A DNA stretch of 64,000 nucleotides from Streptomyces sp. GESEQ-4. GTDB lineage: Bacteria > Actinomycetota > Actinomycetes > Streptomycetales > Streptomycetaceae. The notes below the pieces were generated by a model. The model was not told where the DNA came from. It made no database searches and saw nothing but the letters and a program-made list of their open reading frames with translations. Each line of letters opens with the position of its first letter. Position 1 is the stretch's first letter. The stretch covers positions 186,001-250,000 of the forward strand of contig NZ_JAFFSU010000011.1 in assembly GCF_017948455.1 (NCBI RefSeq). Direction: 5' to 3'. The position numbers and the translations under genes were made by a program. This document shows, in pieces, positions 50,550 to 60,771 of the stretch.

Positions 50550-51341
50550 TCAGGCCCCGTAGACGACGGTCACGGGCGCGTGGTCCGACCACCGCTCGGC
50601 GTGCGTGGCCGCGCGCTCGACGTACCCCTTGAGGGCCTTCGCGGCCAGCCCGGGCGTCGAGACGTGGTAGTCGATGCGCCATCCGCTGTCGTTGTCGAAG
50701 GCCCGCCCCCGATACGACCACCACGTATACGGCCCCTCCACCTCCGGATGCAGCACCCGCACGACGTCGACGTACTCGTCGAACACCCGGGACAGCCACT
50801 CCCGTTCCTCCGGCAGGAAGCCGGAGTTCTTGGTGTTGCCACGCTAGTTCTTGAGGTCGGCCTGCTGGTGGGCGATGTTCCAGTCGCCGCAGACCAGGAC
50901 TTCACGCCCGTCGGCGGCGGCGCGCTCGCGCAGGCCCTTCAGGTAGGCGTGGAACTCGCCCATGAAGCGGACCTTCTCGTCCTGGCGCTCGGTGCCGACC
51001 TCGCCGGAGGGGAGGTAGAGGGAGGCGACGGTGACGCCAGGCAGGTCGGCCTCGACGTAGCGGCCGCTGGTGTCGAACTCGGTCGAGCCGAAGCCGACTT
51101 GGATGCGGTCGGGCTCGCGGCGGGAGTAGAGGGAGACGCCGGCGCGGCCCTTGGCGGCGGCGGGGGCGTGTACGACATGCCAGCCGTCGGGCGTGCGTAC
51201 ATGCTCCGGCAGCTGCTGCGGCTCGGCGCGCACCTCCTGCAGGCACACCACGTCGGCTTCGGTCTCCGCGAGCCACTCCACGAAGCCCTTCTTCGCGGCG
51301 GCACGCAGCCCGTTCACATTCACAGAGGTCACAGTCAGCAA
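50550..51341 (-). pseudogene. xth: Exodeoxyribonuclease III interrupted by an amber codon
   Basis: The frame from TTG 51,341 encodes the start of an ExoIII/AP endonuclease: TVTSVNVNGLRAAAKKG, VVCLQEVRAEPQQLPEH, GRAGVSLYSR, VLVCGDWNIAHQQADLKN. A TAG then stops it at 50,844-50,846 (codon 166). The same frame continues RGNTKNSGFLPEEREWL, VFDEY, YTWWSYRGRAFDNDSGWRIDY and SDHAP, completing the fold with the catalytic SDH. Relatives have Trp after DLKN, so a single TGG-to-TAG change explains the break. Unless the stop is read through, the protein lacks its last 100 residues, including essential Asp and His. Confidence 0.85.
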
Positions 51342-51515
51342 AGCACTCTCCAGAGCAAGGGAAGACGCAGGCACGCTACTGGACGCCGGCACCCTCCCAA
51401 GGCAAGGGGGCTCTCGCAGTACCTGTATCGCCAGGGTCTCCCGGACGTCCAGAACGCCTGTCAACCTGGCTGAGTCGAAAGCCACGACAGAAGTAGACAG
51501 AAGTAACGGAGACCA

Positions 51516-52322
51516 ATGGCGGACAACCAATTCACCACTCACAAAGAACTCTTCGATCTGAGTGGGAAGTACGCCCTTGTCACGGGCGGCACCAAGGGCA
51601 TTGGGATGATGATTGCGCGCGGCCTTCTCCAGGCGGGCGCCCGCGTCGTCATCAGCTCACGCAAGGCAGACGCGTGCGCGGAGGCACAGCATCTACTGTC
51701 CGAATTCGGCGACGTCCAGGCAATCCCCGCCGACCTGTCCAGGCACGACGAGTGTCAGCGCCTCGCTGATCTCGTCAACGCCGACTCGGAACGCCTGGAC
51801 ATCCTTGTCAACAACGCGGGAGCGATGTGGCGCGAGCCGCTGGAGACGTTCCCGGACGAGGCCTGGGACGCAGTGATCGACCTCAATCTCAAGTCGCCGT
51901 TCTGGCTGGTGCAGGCGCTGCTCCCCGCACTTCGCAAGGCGGGCACCGCCGATGATCCCGCGCGGATCATCAACATCGGCAGTATCGCCGCCATCCACGT
52001 CGCCCAGTCGCCCAACTACTCGTACGCCAGCAGCAAAGCGGCACTCCATCAACTCACCAGAGTGCTTGCCAGAGAGCTGGGCCCACAACACGTCACGGTG
52101 AACGCGGTGGCACCGGGAGTTTTTCCGTCGCAGATGATGGCGTCCACACTCGATGCCATCGGCGACACGATCGCAGCGGCGACCCCTCTGCGCCGGCTCG
52201 GCCGCGACGACGACATGGCGGGTATCGCCGTATTTCTCGCCGGCCGGGCCGGGTCCTACCTCACGGGCACCATCATCCCGGTGGACGGCGGCATCGCGAC
52301 GACCGCATCAGGTACCCCTTGA
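51516..52322 (+). CDS. SDR-family oxidoreductase
   Basis: A 268-residue classical SDR with the cofactor motif TGGTKGIG, NNAG, the catalytic Ser in NIGSIAAI, and YASSK. The C-terminus has the usual LTGTIIPVDGG. The substrate is unknown. The ATG at 51,516 follows ACGGAG. It is followed 27 bp later by an HTH regulator in the same direction, which may be co-transcribed. It is divergent from the broken xth gene. Confidence 0.87.
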   Translation: MADNQFTTHKELFDLSGKYALVTGGTKGIGMMIARGLLQAGARVVISSRKADACAEAQHLLSEFGDVQAIPADLSRHDECQRLADLVNADSERLDILVNNAGAMWREPLETFPDEAWDAVIDLNLKSPFWLVQALLPALRKAGTADDPARIINIGSIAAIHVAQSPNYSYASSKAALHQLTRVLARELGPQHVTVNAVAPGVFPSQMMASTLDAIGDTIAAATPLRRLGRDDDMAGIAVFLAGRAGSYLTGTIIPVDGGIATTASGTP

Positions 52323-52349
52323 ATTGCGGGACGGGATTACGGTGAGGGG

Positions 52350-53219
52350 ATGGCCACGATCGATCCACGCACCGAGATCCGGGAGTTTCTCAGCTCGCGT
52401 CGCGCCCGCATCACACCCGAGCAGGCGGGCCTGCCCGCTTACGGCGCCAACCGTCGGGTCAAAGGTCTGCGCCGCGAGGAGGTAGCGCTGCTGGCGGGAG
52501 TATCGGTCGACTACTACGTGCGCATGGAGCGCGGCAGCCTCGCCGGTGCCTCCGATGGAGTGCTCGACGCGTTGGCCTCTGCCCTGCAACTCGACGAGGC
52601 CGAGCGCGACCACCTGTTCCACCTCGCACGCCGATCCAGGGCGCCCGGCGGCCCACGCCGGCGTAGGCCTGCTGTGACGGTGCGCTCGACGCTGCGGCAG
52701 GTACTCGACGCGATCTCCGATGCGCCTGCCTGGATCGGTAGCGCTCGTTATGACGTGCTCGCCATGAATCAACTCGCTCGCGCGCTGTATTCACCAGTGC
52801 TGGCCGACCCGCGACGGCCCGCGAACACAGCGCGGTTCGTCTATCTGAACCCCGAGGCGGCCAGAGATTTCTTTGTCGACTACGACCGAATTGCCGGTGA
52901 CGTGGCCGCGAAGCTACGCATGGAAGCCGGCCGCAATCCGCACGACGAGGAGCTGATCTCCCTCGTCGGCGAATTGTCGACGTGCAGTGAGCTGTTTCGG
53001 CAGCGGTGGGCATCTCAAGACGTACGGCTGCACCGGTCCGGCCGCAAGCGTCTGCGCCATCCGATCGTGGGCCGGCTCGACCTGGACGTCGAATCCCTGC
53101 AACTGCCCGCCGAACCCGGCCTGCACCTCAACGTCTACACCGCACCCGCGGGCACACCGACCGCCGACAATTTGGCGCTCCTGGCGTCATGGGCGGCCAC
53201 CCAACAGACGCCGTACTAG
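52350..53219 (+). CDS. XRE-type HTH regulator with MmyB-like ligand-binding domain
   Basis: A 289-residue regulator. The N-terminal helix-turn-helix (GLRREEVALLAGVSVDYYVRMERG, with PEQAGLPAYGANRRV before it) is followed by the MmyB/MLTR ligand-binding domain (APAWIGSARYDVLAMNQLARALY, RFVYLNPEA, WASQDVRLHRSG, RLDLDVESLQLP). The family typically regulates an adjacent oxidoreductase in response to a fatty-acid-like ligand, which fits the SDR gene immediately upstream. Confidence 0.88.
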   Translation: MATIDPRTEIREFLSSRRARITPEQAGLPAYGANRRVKGLRREEVALLAGVSVDYYVRMERGSLAGASDGVLDALASALQLDEAERDHLFHLARRSRAPGGPRRRRPAVTVRSTLRQVLDAISDAPAWIGSARYDVLAMNQLARALYSPVLADPRRPANTARFVYLNPEAARDFFVDYDRIAGDVAAKLRMEAGRNPHDEELISLVGELSTCSELFRQRWASQDVRLHRSGRKRLRHPIVGRLDLDVESLQLPAEPGLHLNVYTAPAGTPTADNLALLASWAATQQTPY

Positions 53220-53235
53220 ATATACGATTTACGGC

Positions 53236-53718
53236 ATGCATATACGTCGCGTCCCTTTCGACCACCCCGACGCCGTCAAGCTCGACAACGAGGTCCAGGC
53301 CGAGTACCACGAGCGCTACGGCGACGGCGGCGACGCCACCTCCCTCGCCCCGTCCGACTTCGAGCCGCCGAACGGCGTGTACCTCATCGCGTACGACGAC
53401 CAGGACCGCCCCGTGGCCACCGGCGGCTGGCGCAGCCAGGACCAGAACGCCGAGGGCAACCAGGACGGCGACGCGGAGCTCAAGCGGATGTACGTCGTCG
53501 CGGACAAGCGTGGGCAAGGGCTGGCGCGGCGCATGCTCGCCGCCCTCGAGGACGACGCGCGAGCGGGGGGCCGTGTGCGCATGGTGCTGGAGACGGGGCT
53601 CCAGCAGCCGGAGGCGATAGCCCTGTACACGTCCAGCGGTTATGAGCCGTGCGAGAAGTTCGGCTACTACCGCTTCTACGAGTCCAGCCGCTGCTTCGCG
53701 AAGCCCCTCAACTCCTGA
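53236..53718 (+). CDS. GNAT-family N-acetyltransferase
   Basis: A 160-residue acetyltransferase with motif A AELKRMYVVADKRGQGLARRML (GQGLAR acetyl-CoA loop) and the C-terminal EAIALYTSSGYEPCEKFGYYRFYESSR segment, common to a group of Streptomyces GNATs. The substrate is unknown. The ATG at 53,236 lies 16 bases after the stop of the regulator. The last 11 bases overlap the convergent response-regulator gene. Confidence 0.85.
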   Translation: MHIRRVPFDHPDAVKLDNEVQAEYHERYGDGGDATSLAPSDFEPPNGVYLIAYDDQDRPVATGGWRSQDQNAEGNQDGDAELKRMYVVADKRGQGLARRMLAALEDDARAGGRVRMVLETGLQQPEAIALYTSSGYEPCEKFGYYRFYESSRCFAKPLNS

Positions 53719-54379
53719 GGAAGGCGAGGACCGCGAGGACCCGCCGGTGGACGTCGTCGGCCGGCGGCAGATCCAGCTTGGTGAGGATGGAACCGATGTG
53801 CTTGCCGACGGCCGCCTCGGACACCACCAGCGCCTTGGCGATCGCTCCGTTCGAGCGCCCCTCGGCGATCAGCGCCAGCACCTCCCGCTCGCGCGGGGTG
53901 AGACGGGCGAGCGGATCCCGGCGCCGGCGCAGCAGTTGTCGTACGACTTCCGGGTCGACGACCGTGCCGCCGGACGCCACCTCGGCGAGCGCGTCCACGA
54001 ACTCCTCGACCTGGCCCACCCGGTCCTTGAGCAGATAGCCGACGCCGGATCCGTCGCCGGAGTCGAGCAGTTCGGCCGCGTACGCCCGCTGCACGTACTG
54101 GCTGAGCACCAGCACCGGCAACCCGGGCCGATCCTCACGCAGTTGGACCGCCGCGTGCAACCCCTCGTCCTGGAAGCCGGGCGGCATCCGTACGTCCGTG
54201 ACGACGACGTCAGGTTCGTGTTCGGCGACCGCCGCCCGCAGAGCGTCCGCGTCACCGACGGCGGCGGCCACCTCGTGGCCGAAGCGGGTGAGCAGCCCGG
54301 TCAGCCCTTCGCGCAGCAGCACGCTGTCCTCGGCGAGGACTATGCGGAGGGTTCTCGGGTGGGGCGGCTCGGACGGCAA
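53708..54379 (-). CDS. NarL/FixJ-family response regulator
   Basis: A 223-residue regulator with a receiver domain (RIVLAEDSVLLREGL, phospho-acceptor Asp in VVTDVRMPP, Lys in YLLKDRV) and a LuxR-type helix-turn-helix (LTPREREVLALIAEGRSNGAIAKAL). I chose the TTG at 54,379, which follows GGAG by five bases and overlaps the 3' end of the kinase gene. The missing ATG or GTG and the overlap indicate translational coupling. It is the partner of the kinase at 54,340 and probably controls the ABC/FtsX transporter that diverges from it. Confidence 0.87.
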   Translation of the reverse strand: MPSEPPHPRTLRIVLAEDSVLLREGLTGLLTRFGHEVAAAVGDADALRAAVAEHEPDVVVTDVRMPPGFQDEGLHAAVQLREDRPGLPVLVLSQYVQRAYAAELLDSGDGSGVGYLLKDRVGQVEEFVDALAEVASGGTVVDPEVVRQLLRRRRDPLARLTPREREVLALIAEGRSNGAIAKALVVSEAAVGKHIGSILTKLDLPPADDVHRRVLAVLAFLRS

Positions 54380-55623
54380 GGAATCTCCATGCGCAGCAGG
54401 GTCGGTCCACCCGGCGGGCTGGACAGACTGAGTCTGCCATCGAGGACCGACACCCGGTCGGCGAGGCCCGTGAGTCCGGTGCCCTGTGACATGTCGGCTC
54501 CGCCGCATCCGTCGTCCTCGATACGCAGCACCAGGCGTCCGCCGTCGTACCGCCCGTGTATCCCGGCCGTCTCCGCCCCGCTGTGCCTGGCGACGTTGGC
54601 GAGCGCCTCGCGGGCGACGAAGTACGCGGCCGTCTCGACGGGCCGGGGCAATCGGCCGGGCAGGTCGAGGTCCAGGTCCACCGGCACCGGGCTGCGGTCG
54701 GCAGCGTCGGTGAGGGCGGCCTCGAGGCCGTAGTCGGCGAGGACCTTCGGGTGGATGCCGTGGATCAGCTCCCGCAGTTCGGCAAGGGCTCCGTCGGCGT
54801 CCGCGTGGGCCTTGGCGAGCTGGTCGGCGAGCGGGCCCGGCGGCGCGTCGAGGCGGGCGAGGCCGAGGGTCATGGTGAGGGCGACGAGGCGCTGTTGCGC
54901 TCCGTCGTGCAGATCGCGTTCGATACGGCGGCGCTCCGCCTCGAAGGCGTCCACCAACCGCACGCGGGAGCGGACCAGTTCGGTGACCCGCTCGCTGTCC
55001 TCGGCCTTCGTGGTGAGCAGCGCATGCGCCAGCTCGGCGCGCGCTGCGGCAGCGCACCCGAGGGCGTACGCGCCGGGCGCGAGGAGCGCCAGCCCGAGCA
55101 CGGCGACCCCGAAGGCGCCGGGCCAGGCGTCGACCGTCCACACCTTGACCACCTTCGCCTCGCCGTCGACGGCGACGATCAGGGGTGCGCAGGCCATGGA
55201 CAGCGGAACGCCCGCCAGCAGTACGACGGCCAGCGCGTCCAGCGGCCACAGCACCAGCCCGAACAGCACGGCGTACGCCAGCTCCCGCCAGGTCGCCGCT
55301 TCCTTGAGCCGCGTCGACAACCACGCCCGCAACCCCGGCACGGCAGGCACCCGATGCTGCCCGGCGGCCACCCGCTGCCCGGCGATCCGCAACCGCCACC
55401 GCTCCACACCCGCCACGGGAATCCCGGCCAGCGCGGTGAGCAGCAGCACCGGCAGCCCGACGACCACGACGGACAGCGCCGCCCCGACCACCGCCCCACT
55501 GACGATCACCACCAGGACGACCGCCCCGCACACCGCCCCGCTCGCCAGATAGGCAACGGCCCGCCAGGGCCACGGGGACAGCAGATACCCGCGGTCGCCC
55601 AGCGCCCGCCAGATGTTTCGCAT
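54340..55623 (-). CDS. Sensor histidine kinase, NarL-type (HisKA_3)
   Basis: A 427-residue kinase with a DUF1707/Sensor-type N-terminal membrane region of four to six helices (residues about 20-200). The phospho-acceptor box is RRRIERDLHDGAQQRLVAL (His in DLHDG), followed by an HATPase domain with the N-box FVAREALANVARHS and the G-box EDDGCGG. The ATG is at 55,623. With the response regulator it forms a two-component pair typical of Streptomyces drug- or envelope-stress systems. The promoter is divergent from the ABC transporter. Confidence 0.9.
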   Translation of the reverse strand: MRNIWRALGDRGYLLSPWPWRAVAYLASGAVCGAVVLVVIVSGAVVGAALSVVVVGLPVLLLTALAGIPVAGVERWRLRIAGQRVAAGQHRVPAVPGLRAWLSTRLKEAATWRELAYAVLFGLVLWPLDALAVVLLAGVPLSMACAPLIVAVDGEAKVVKVWTVDAWPGAFGVAVLGLALLAPGAYALGCAAAARAELAHALLTTKAEDSERVTELVRSRVRLVDAFEAERRRIERDLHDGAQQRLVALTMTLGLARLDAPPGPLADQLAKAHADADGALAELRELIHGIHPKVLADYGLEAALTDAADRSPVPVDLDLDLPGRLPRPVETAAYFVAREALANVARHSGAETAGIHGRYDGGRLVLRIEDDGCGGADMSQGTGLTGLADRVSVLDGRLSLSSPPGGPTLLRMEIPCRPSRPTREPSA

Positions 55624-55803
55624 GGGGATCACCGTAGGAGCCCGGGACGTCCCCCGCGATCGGGCTGCACGGAGAGTCGGGGGTATGCCTGGCCCTACCT
55701 CAAGTCTCGGTCCTGCCGCACTGATTCGGACGGCCGTCGGGCGGTTTCGTGGACGCCACGAAGCCGAACGCCCCTGACTGCGGGGAGAGATGAGCGAGAT
55801 GAG

Positions 55804-56534
<731 letters not shown>

Positions 56535-56541
<7 letters not shown>

Positions 56542-59075
56542 CCACCACCCTCCACGCGCTGCGCACCCGCTGGACCACGTTCGCCGGCAGCTTCGTCGCG
56601 CTCTCGCTCGGCGTCGCGCTGATGACGGTCATGGGGCTGACCCTGGCCTCCTCCCTGGCCGCGCCCGAGCAACCGCCGGAACGGTTCGCCGCGGCCCTGG
56701 TCGTGGTGCAGGGCCAGGACACCCTGCGCGTCGGCGACCGCACCCAGAAGCTGGCACAGCCACGCCCGGTCCCCGCGCGGACGGTCGCCGCGCTGCGCAC
56801 CCTCGGCAAGGTCACCGAGGACCGCGCCTTCGCCGTACGAGCGGAGCGCGCGCCCAGCGATCTGGTGGGTCACCCGTGGTCGACGGCCGCTTTCGCCCCG
56901 TACGAACTGAGCGCGGGCCGTGCGCCCCGAGCCGCGGACGAGGTGGTGGCGACCGGCGACTGGAGCGCCGTAGGGAAGAAGCTGCGCACGGACCACGGGA
57001 CGGTACGGGTGGTCGGGACGGTGCGCGCACGTGGCTTCGGCTTCTGCTTCGAGAACGCGCTGTTCTACCCGGACGCCCGGGCCGCCGCGCTGTCGCCGCC
57101 GGTCATGCGACTCGTCGTGGACGCGAAGGCGTCGGAGGTACGACGGCTGGTGGCTCCCGGCGTGCGCGTCCTCACCGGGGACGAACGGCGGCTGGCGGAC
57201 GCCGATCCCGACCGCGACGCCGAGGCGCTCACCGCGCTGAATGCCCTGTTCGGCACGGCGGGCGGCGTCACCGCGTTCGTGTCGGTGTTCGTCGTGGCGT
57301 CCACGTTCGCCTTCGCGGTCGCCCAGCGGCGCCGCGAGTTCGGGCTGCTGCGCATGGTGGGGGCCACGCCGGGCCGGCTGCGCCGCATGGTCGTCGCGGA
57401 GGCGCTGACGGTCGGCGCGCTCGCGTCGGCGGCGGGCTGCGCGCTGGGGGCGTACGGCGCCCCGCACCTCGCCGGCCTGGTCGTCGAAGGCGGCCTCGCC
57501 CCGGCCTGGTTCACGATCGGCGACCACACCTGGCCGTACCAACTGGCGTTCTGGACGGGCCTGTCGGCCGCCCTGTGCGGGTCGGTCGCCGCGTCCTGGC
57601 GGGCCGGGCGAACCGGTCCGACGCAGGCGCTGCGGGAAGCGTCGGTGGACAGCGGGGCGAGCGGGATGCGGCCATGGGGACGTCTCCTGTGCGGGACAGC
57701 CCTGCTGATCACGGCCACCGTGACCCTGGTCCTGGCGCTGCTGACCGAGCCGGGTGACCTGCTGCACCGCAAGACGTACATCAGCCGCCCGATGCTCCTG
57801 ATCACCGCGGTCGCCCTGCTCTCCCCGGCGCTGGTGGGTCCGCTGACCCGGCTGATCGTCCGGCTGCCCGGCGCGATCGGCCTGCTGGTCCGGGAGAACG
57901 CCGCGGCCGGCGTCGGACGCACGGCCGCCGTGGCCGCGCCGGTTCTGGTCACGGTCGCTCTGACGGGCTCCCTGCTGGGCGCCACGGCGACCTTGAACGA
58001 GGCACGGGCGACCGAGGCACGGGAGCGGACCGCCGCGGACTTCGTGGTGACGTCGGCGGGGGCGCCACTGGACGCGGCGACCGTGCGGCGACTTCGGGAG
58101 GTGCCCGGGGCCGATGTCTCCCCGGTCGCGTCGAGCGCGGTGTACGTCCTCGAGGACGGCGTCGCCCTCATCAAGTCCGAGGCCCACGCGGTCGATCCAC
58201 ACCGACTCGCCGCCACCGCACACCTGCCGCTCACCGACGGCCGCGTCACCGACCTCGACGACGACTCGATCATCGTCAACGAGGAGTGGTCCCGGCACCG
58301 GGTCGGCGAACACGTGCCGGTCTGGCTCGGCGACGGCACCCGACGGTCCCTGCGGATCGCCGGGGTGATGCCGGTGGGGACCGGGGACAACGGGGTGTAC
58401 GTCACAGCGGCGAACGCGCCGGGAGCGGTGGTGGAACGGGTGGATGTGCGGGTGCGGGAGGGGGCGGACAGGGCGGGGGTGGCGGGGGCGTTGCGGGAGG
58501 CGGTGGGGTTGGGGGAGACGGTGGGCTTGCGGGAGGTGGTGGGCGGCCGTAGGCACGCGGCGCACGCCGACGTCGTCACCTCCGACGACTGGGTCCGGAC
58601 GGCCTTCCCCACGACGGGCCTCGTCGACACCGACCGAGCCACCCGCCTCGGCATCCTGCTCGTCCTCGGCATCGCCCTCCTCTACACCGGCATCTCCCTC
58701 GCCAACACCCAGCTCATGGCGGCCTCCGACCGCGCACGGGAGCTGACGGCCCTACGCCACGCCGGCGCCACCCGCACCCAGGTGCTGCGCCTGGTCGCCG
58801 CCGAGGCCCTGACGGTCGTAGTGATCGGCGCGCTCCTCGGCCTCCTGGTGACCGGCCTCAACCTGCTCGGCATGTGCAGCGCCCTCGCCCTGCAGTCCGT
58901 GTGGTCGCAGATCCGACTCCCCTGGGCGGAACTCGGCGCGACAACGGGCGCGTGCGCGGTGCTGGCTGTGGTATCCGCGGTACTCCCGACCGCAGTCGCG
59001 CTGCGCCCCCGCACAAAGAGAAATCCCGCCCGATCTCACGATCGGACGGGATCCCGTCAACCATCCCCGAGCTGA
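56535..59075 (+). CDS. FtsX-family ABC transporter permease
   Basis: An 846-residue permease with two FtsX domains. The first helix is TFAGSFVALSLGVALMTVMG; clusters of three helices near residues 250-370 and 690-830 flank a large extracytoplasmic domain with many Val, Arg and Asp residues. The GTG at 56,535 overlaps the ATPase stop (GTGCTGA). The last codons (RNPARSHDRTGSRQPSPS) read through the terminator hairpin of the opposing tRNA gene, so the natural C-terminus may once have been shorter. Confidence 0.88.
59023..59052 (-). terminator. Terminator of tRNA-Ala, inside the permease reading frame
   Basis: ATCCCGCCCGAT and ATCGGACGGGAT form a hairpin with one mismatch and a 6-nt loop. On the minus strand it is followed by TTTCTCTTTG. 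It is 43 bases downstream of the tRNA 3' end and lies within the last codons of the convergent FtsX gene. Confidence 0.65.
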
Positions 59076-59095
59076 CTCAAGAACAGTTGTTGCGG

Positions 59096-59169
59096 TGGAC
59101 CTGTGGGGATTTGAACCCCAGACCCCCTCGATGCGAACGAGGTGCGCTACCAGACTGCGCCACAGGCCC
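59096..59169 (-). tRNA. tRNA-Ala (anticodon CGC)
   Basis: The minus strand folds as a complete cloverleaf. The acceptor is GGGCCTG paired with CAGGTCC, including the G3:U70 wobble that identifies alanine tRNAs. The D arm contains AGTCTGGTAGC, the anticodon stem-loop is CCTCG-TTCGCAT-CGAGG with anticodon CGC (codon GCG), and the T arm has GGTTCAAATCC. The discriminator is A and the 3' CCA is not encoded. No att-site duplication is found near it. Confidence 0.93.
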
Positions 59170-59296
59170 TTGCAACGAGTGAAACCTTAGCACCCCGATC
59201 CGGATGCTTGGAAATCCGTTCCGTCGCCGGTCGAGGGACCGGGACAGGGCTGGTGGGGCGGGTGGGCGGGGCCGGCGCCGGGTGGCGGCGCGGGGC

Positions 59297-60586
59297 CTAC
59301 TCGTTCGCCGCGCGCGGCCGGTCCCCGTCCTCGTACTGGTCGAACAGCGGCGTACGCCCCCGCTCCCGTGCCCGGCGGGCGGAAGCGGCGCGGCGGGCGT
59401 CGCTGCGGTCGCCTTCTTCTTCCTTGTCGTCCGCGCGGGCGCCCGTCTCGTCGTGGCCGGCGGATTCGCGTACGGCGGCGGAGTCGGCGCTGTTGGCACG
59501 TTCCCGCGTCCCGGCTCCCGCCTCGCCGTCCCGGGCGACCGAGCTGGAGCGTGCGGAGCTCCACGCGTCCGGTGCGCCGAGGTCCACGCCGGCGGTGGCC
59601 CGCGGAGCGACCGGCGCTGTCACATAGGTGGGCAGCGGCACCGGTACCGGGTCCCAGCTGTCGCCCTGACCCGGCCGCCGTTGCCGCTCGCGCTGCTGGT
59701 CGACCCACTCGGCGTGGTCGGTCTGCTCGACGAGGGCGCGGCGGTCGGCGGCGAGGGCCGAGAGGCCGGCGTCCTGCTCCGGCTCGGGCCTTTCGTCGTG
59801 CTCGTCGGTTCCGGTGCCCGTGCCCGCGCCGGCTTCGGCGGAGGTGCGCCGACGCGACTGGCGGCTGCGCTCGCGCAGTCGCTGCGCCGCGGCCTCGGCT
59901 CGGCGCCGGTCCATCTGGTAGGCGAAGCGGCGGCGTTCCTGGGCGCGGAGATACACGATGTACGCGCTGAGCATCACGGCGGGCACGCCGGGCGCCCAGA
60001 GGAACGCGAGCCCGCCGACCGCGGCGACGATCGCGCCGAGGGTGAAGGCGAGGAAGAGGACCACCGTGGTGCGCCGGCGGCGCGCGAGGACCTTGGTGCG
60101 CCGAGCCCGTGCTTCGGCCGCCTCCGCGTCGGGGGTGCGCCGGGCGGCCGGCACTCGCTTGCGCGGCGGCGCGGCTGCGGGTTCGGGCGCCGGCTTGGCT
60201 TCGGGCGCGGAGGCGTGGGTGGATTTGGGCTCCGGCGCGGGCGCATGCTCGCGCGCCGGTTCCGAGCGCCGTTGGGCCGGCGGCTGAACCGCCGCGCGCG
60301 CCTGCGGGCGGATCGGTGGCATGGCGAAGGCCCGGACGTCCACCGAATCGGTGACCGTGCCCGGGTCGTCGGCGCTGGGCTCCCCCTCGTCGGCGGAGCG
60401 CGCGCGCAGGTCCTTGGCGTATCGGCGCTCCATCGCCGCCCGTCCGGACAGCAGCCGGATGGCGGTGCTGAAGCGTTCCGTCGGACGGGCCTCGTTCAGC
60501 TCGTCCTGCCTACGGAGCCACATCGGCACCAAGTAGGCGGCCCAGGCCCCGACAATGACTGCGTAGATGAGGCCGCTGCTGCTCAC
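59297..60586 (-). CDS. sepX: Divisome membrane protein SepX/GlpR
   Basis: A 429-residue protein with an N-terminal membrane helix (SGLIYAVIVGAWAAYLVPMWL), then the conserved cytoplasmic RRQDELNEARPTERFSTAIRLL, a long Pro/Ala-rich linker, and two further helices (VVLFLAFTLGAIVAAVGGLAFL, VPAVMLSAYIVYL). A charged, disordered tail follows. This matches the actinobacterial division protein SepX of Streptomyces, called GlpR in Corynebacterium, where it is the membrane receptor for the MoeA-like protein Glp. The glp gene lies three genes upstream in the same cluster. The tail shows an EEEGDRSDARRAASARRARERGR low-complexity stretch. Confidence 0.82.
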   Translation of the reverse strand: MSSSGLIYAVIVGAWAAYLVPMWLRRQDELNEARPTERFSTAIRLLSGRAAMERRYAKDLRARSADEGEPSADDPGTVTDSVDVRAFAMPPIRPQARAAVQPPAQRRSEPAREHAPAPEPKSTHASAPEAKPAPEPAAAPPRKRVPAARRTPDAEAAEARARRTKVLARRRRTTVVLFLAFTLGAIVAAVGGLAFLWAPGVPAVMLSAYIVYLRAQERRRFAYQMDRRRAEAAAQRLRERSRQSRRRTSAEAGAGTGTGTDEHDERPEPEQDAGLSALAADRRALVEQTDHAEWVDQQRERQRRPGQGDSWDPVPVPLPTYVTAPVAPRATAGVDLGAPDAWSSARSSSVARDGEAGAGTRERANSADSAAVRESAGHDETGARADDKEEEGDRSDARRAASARRARERGRTPLFDQYEDGDRPRAANE

Positions 60587-60771
60587 GCCTCACACGGTAG
60601 AGGGGTTTGCGTGAGGCCATCTGCCAATTGAGCCGGTGTGTCGCACGATCTGGCTGATATTTCGAACTTTTTTTGTGACCGATGCGATCAGCAGCCCGCC
60701 GAGGGTGCGAATTTATGGGCTTGAGCCGGTCATCGGGCGAACAATTTCGAACACTTATTCAATTTCCAGGG

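Noticed and set aside
59096..59169. tRNA-Ala as the attachment site of the element
   Set aside because: No duplicated 3' tRNA end occurs elsewhere in the window, and the element boundaries are fully explained by the eamA junctions.
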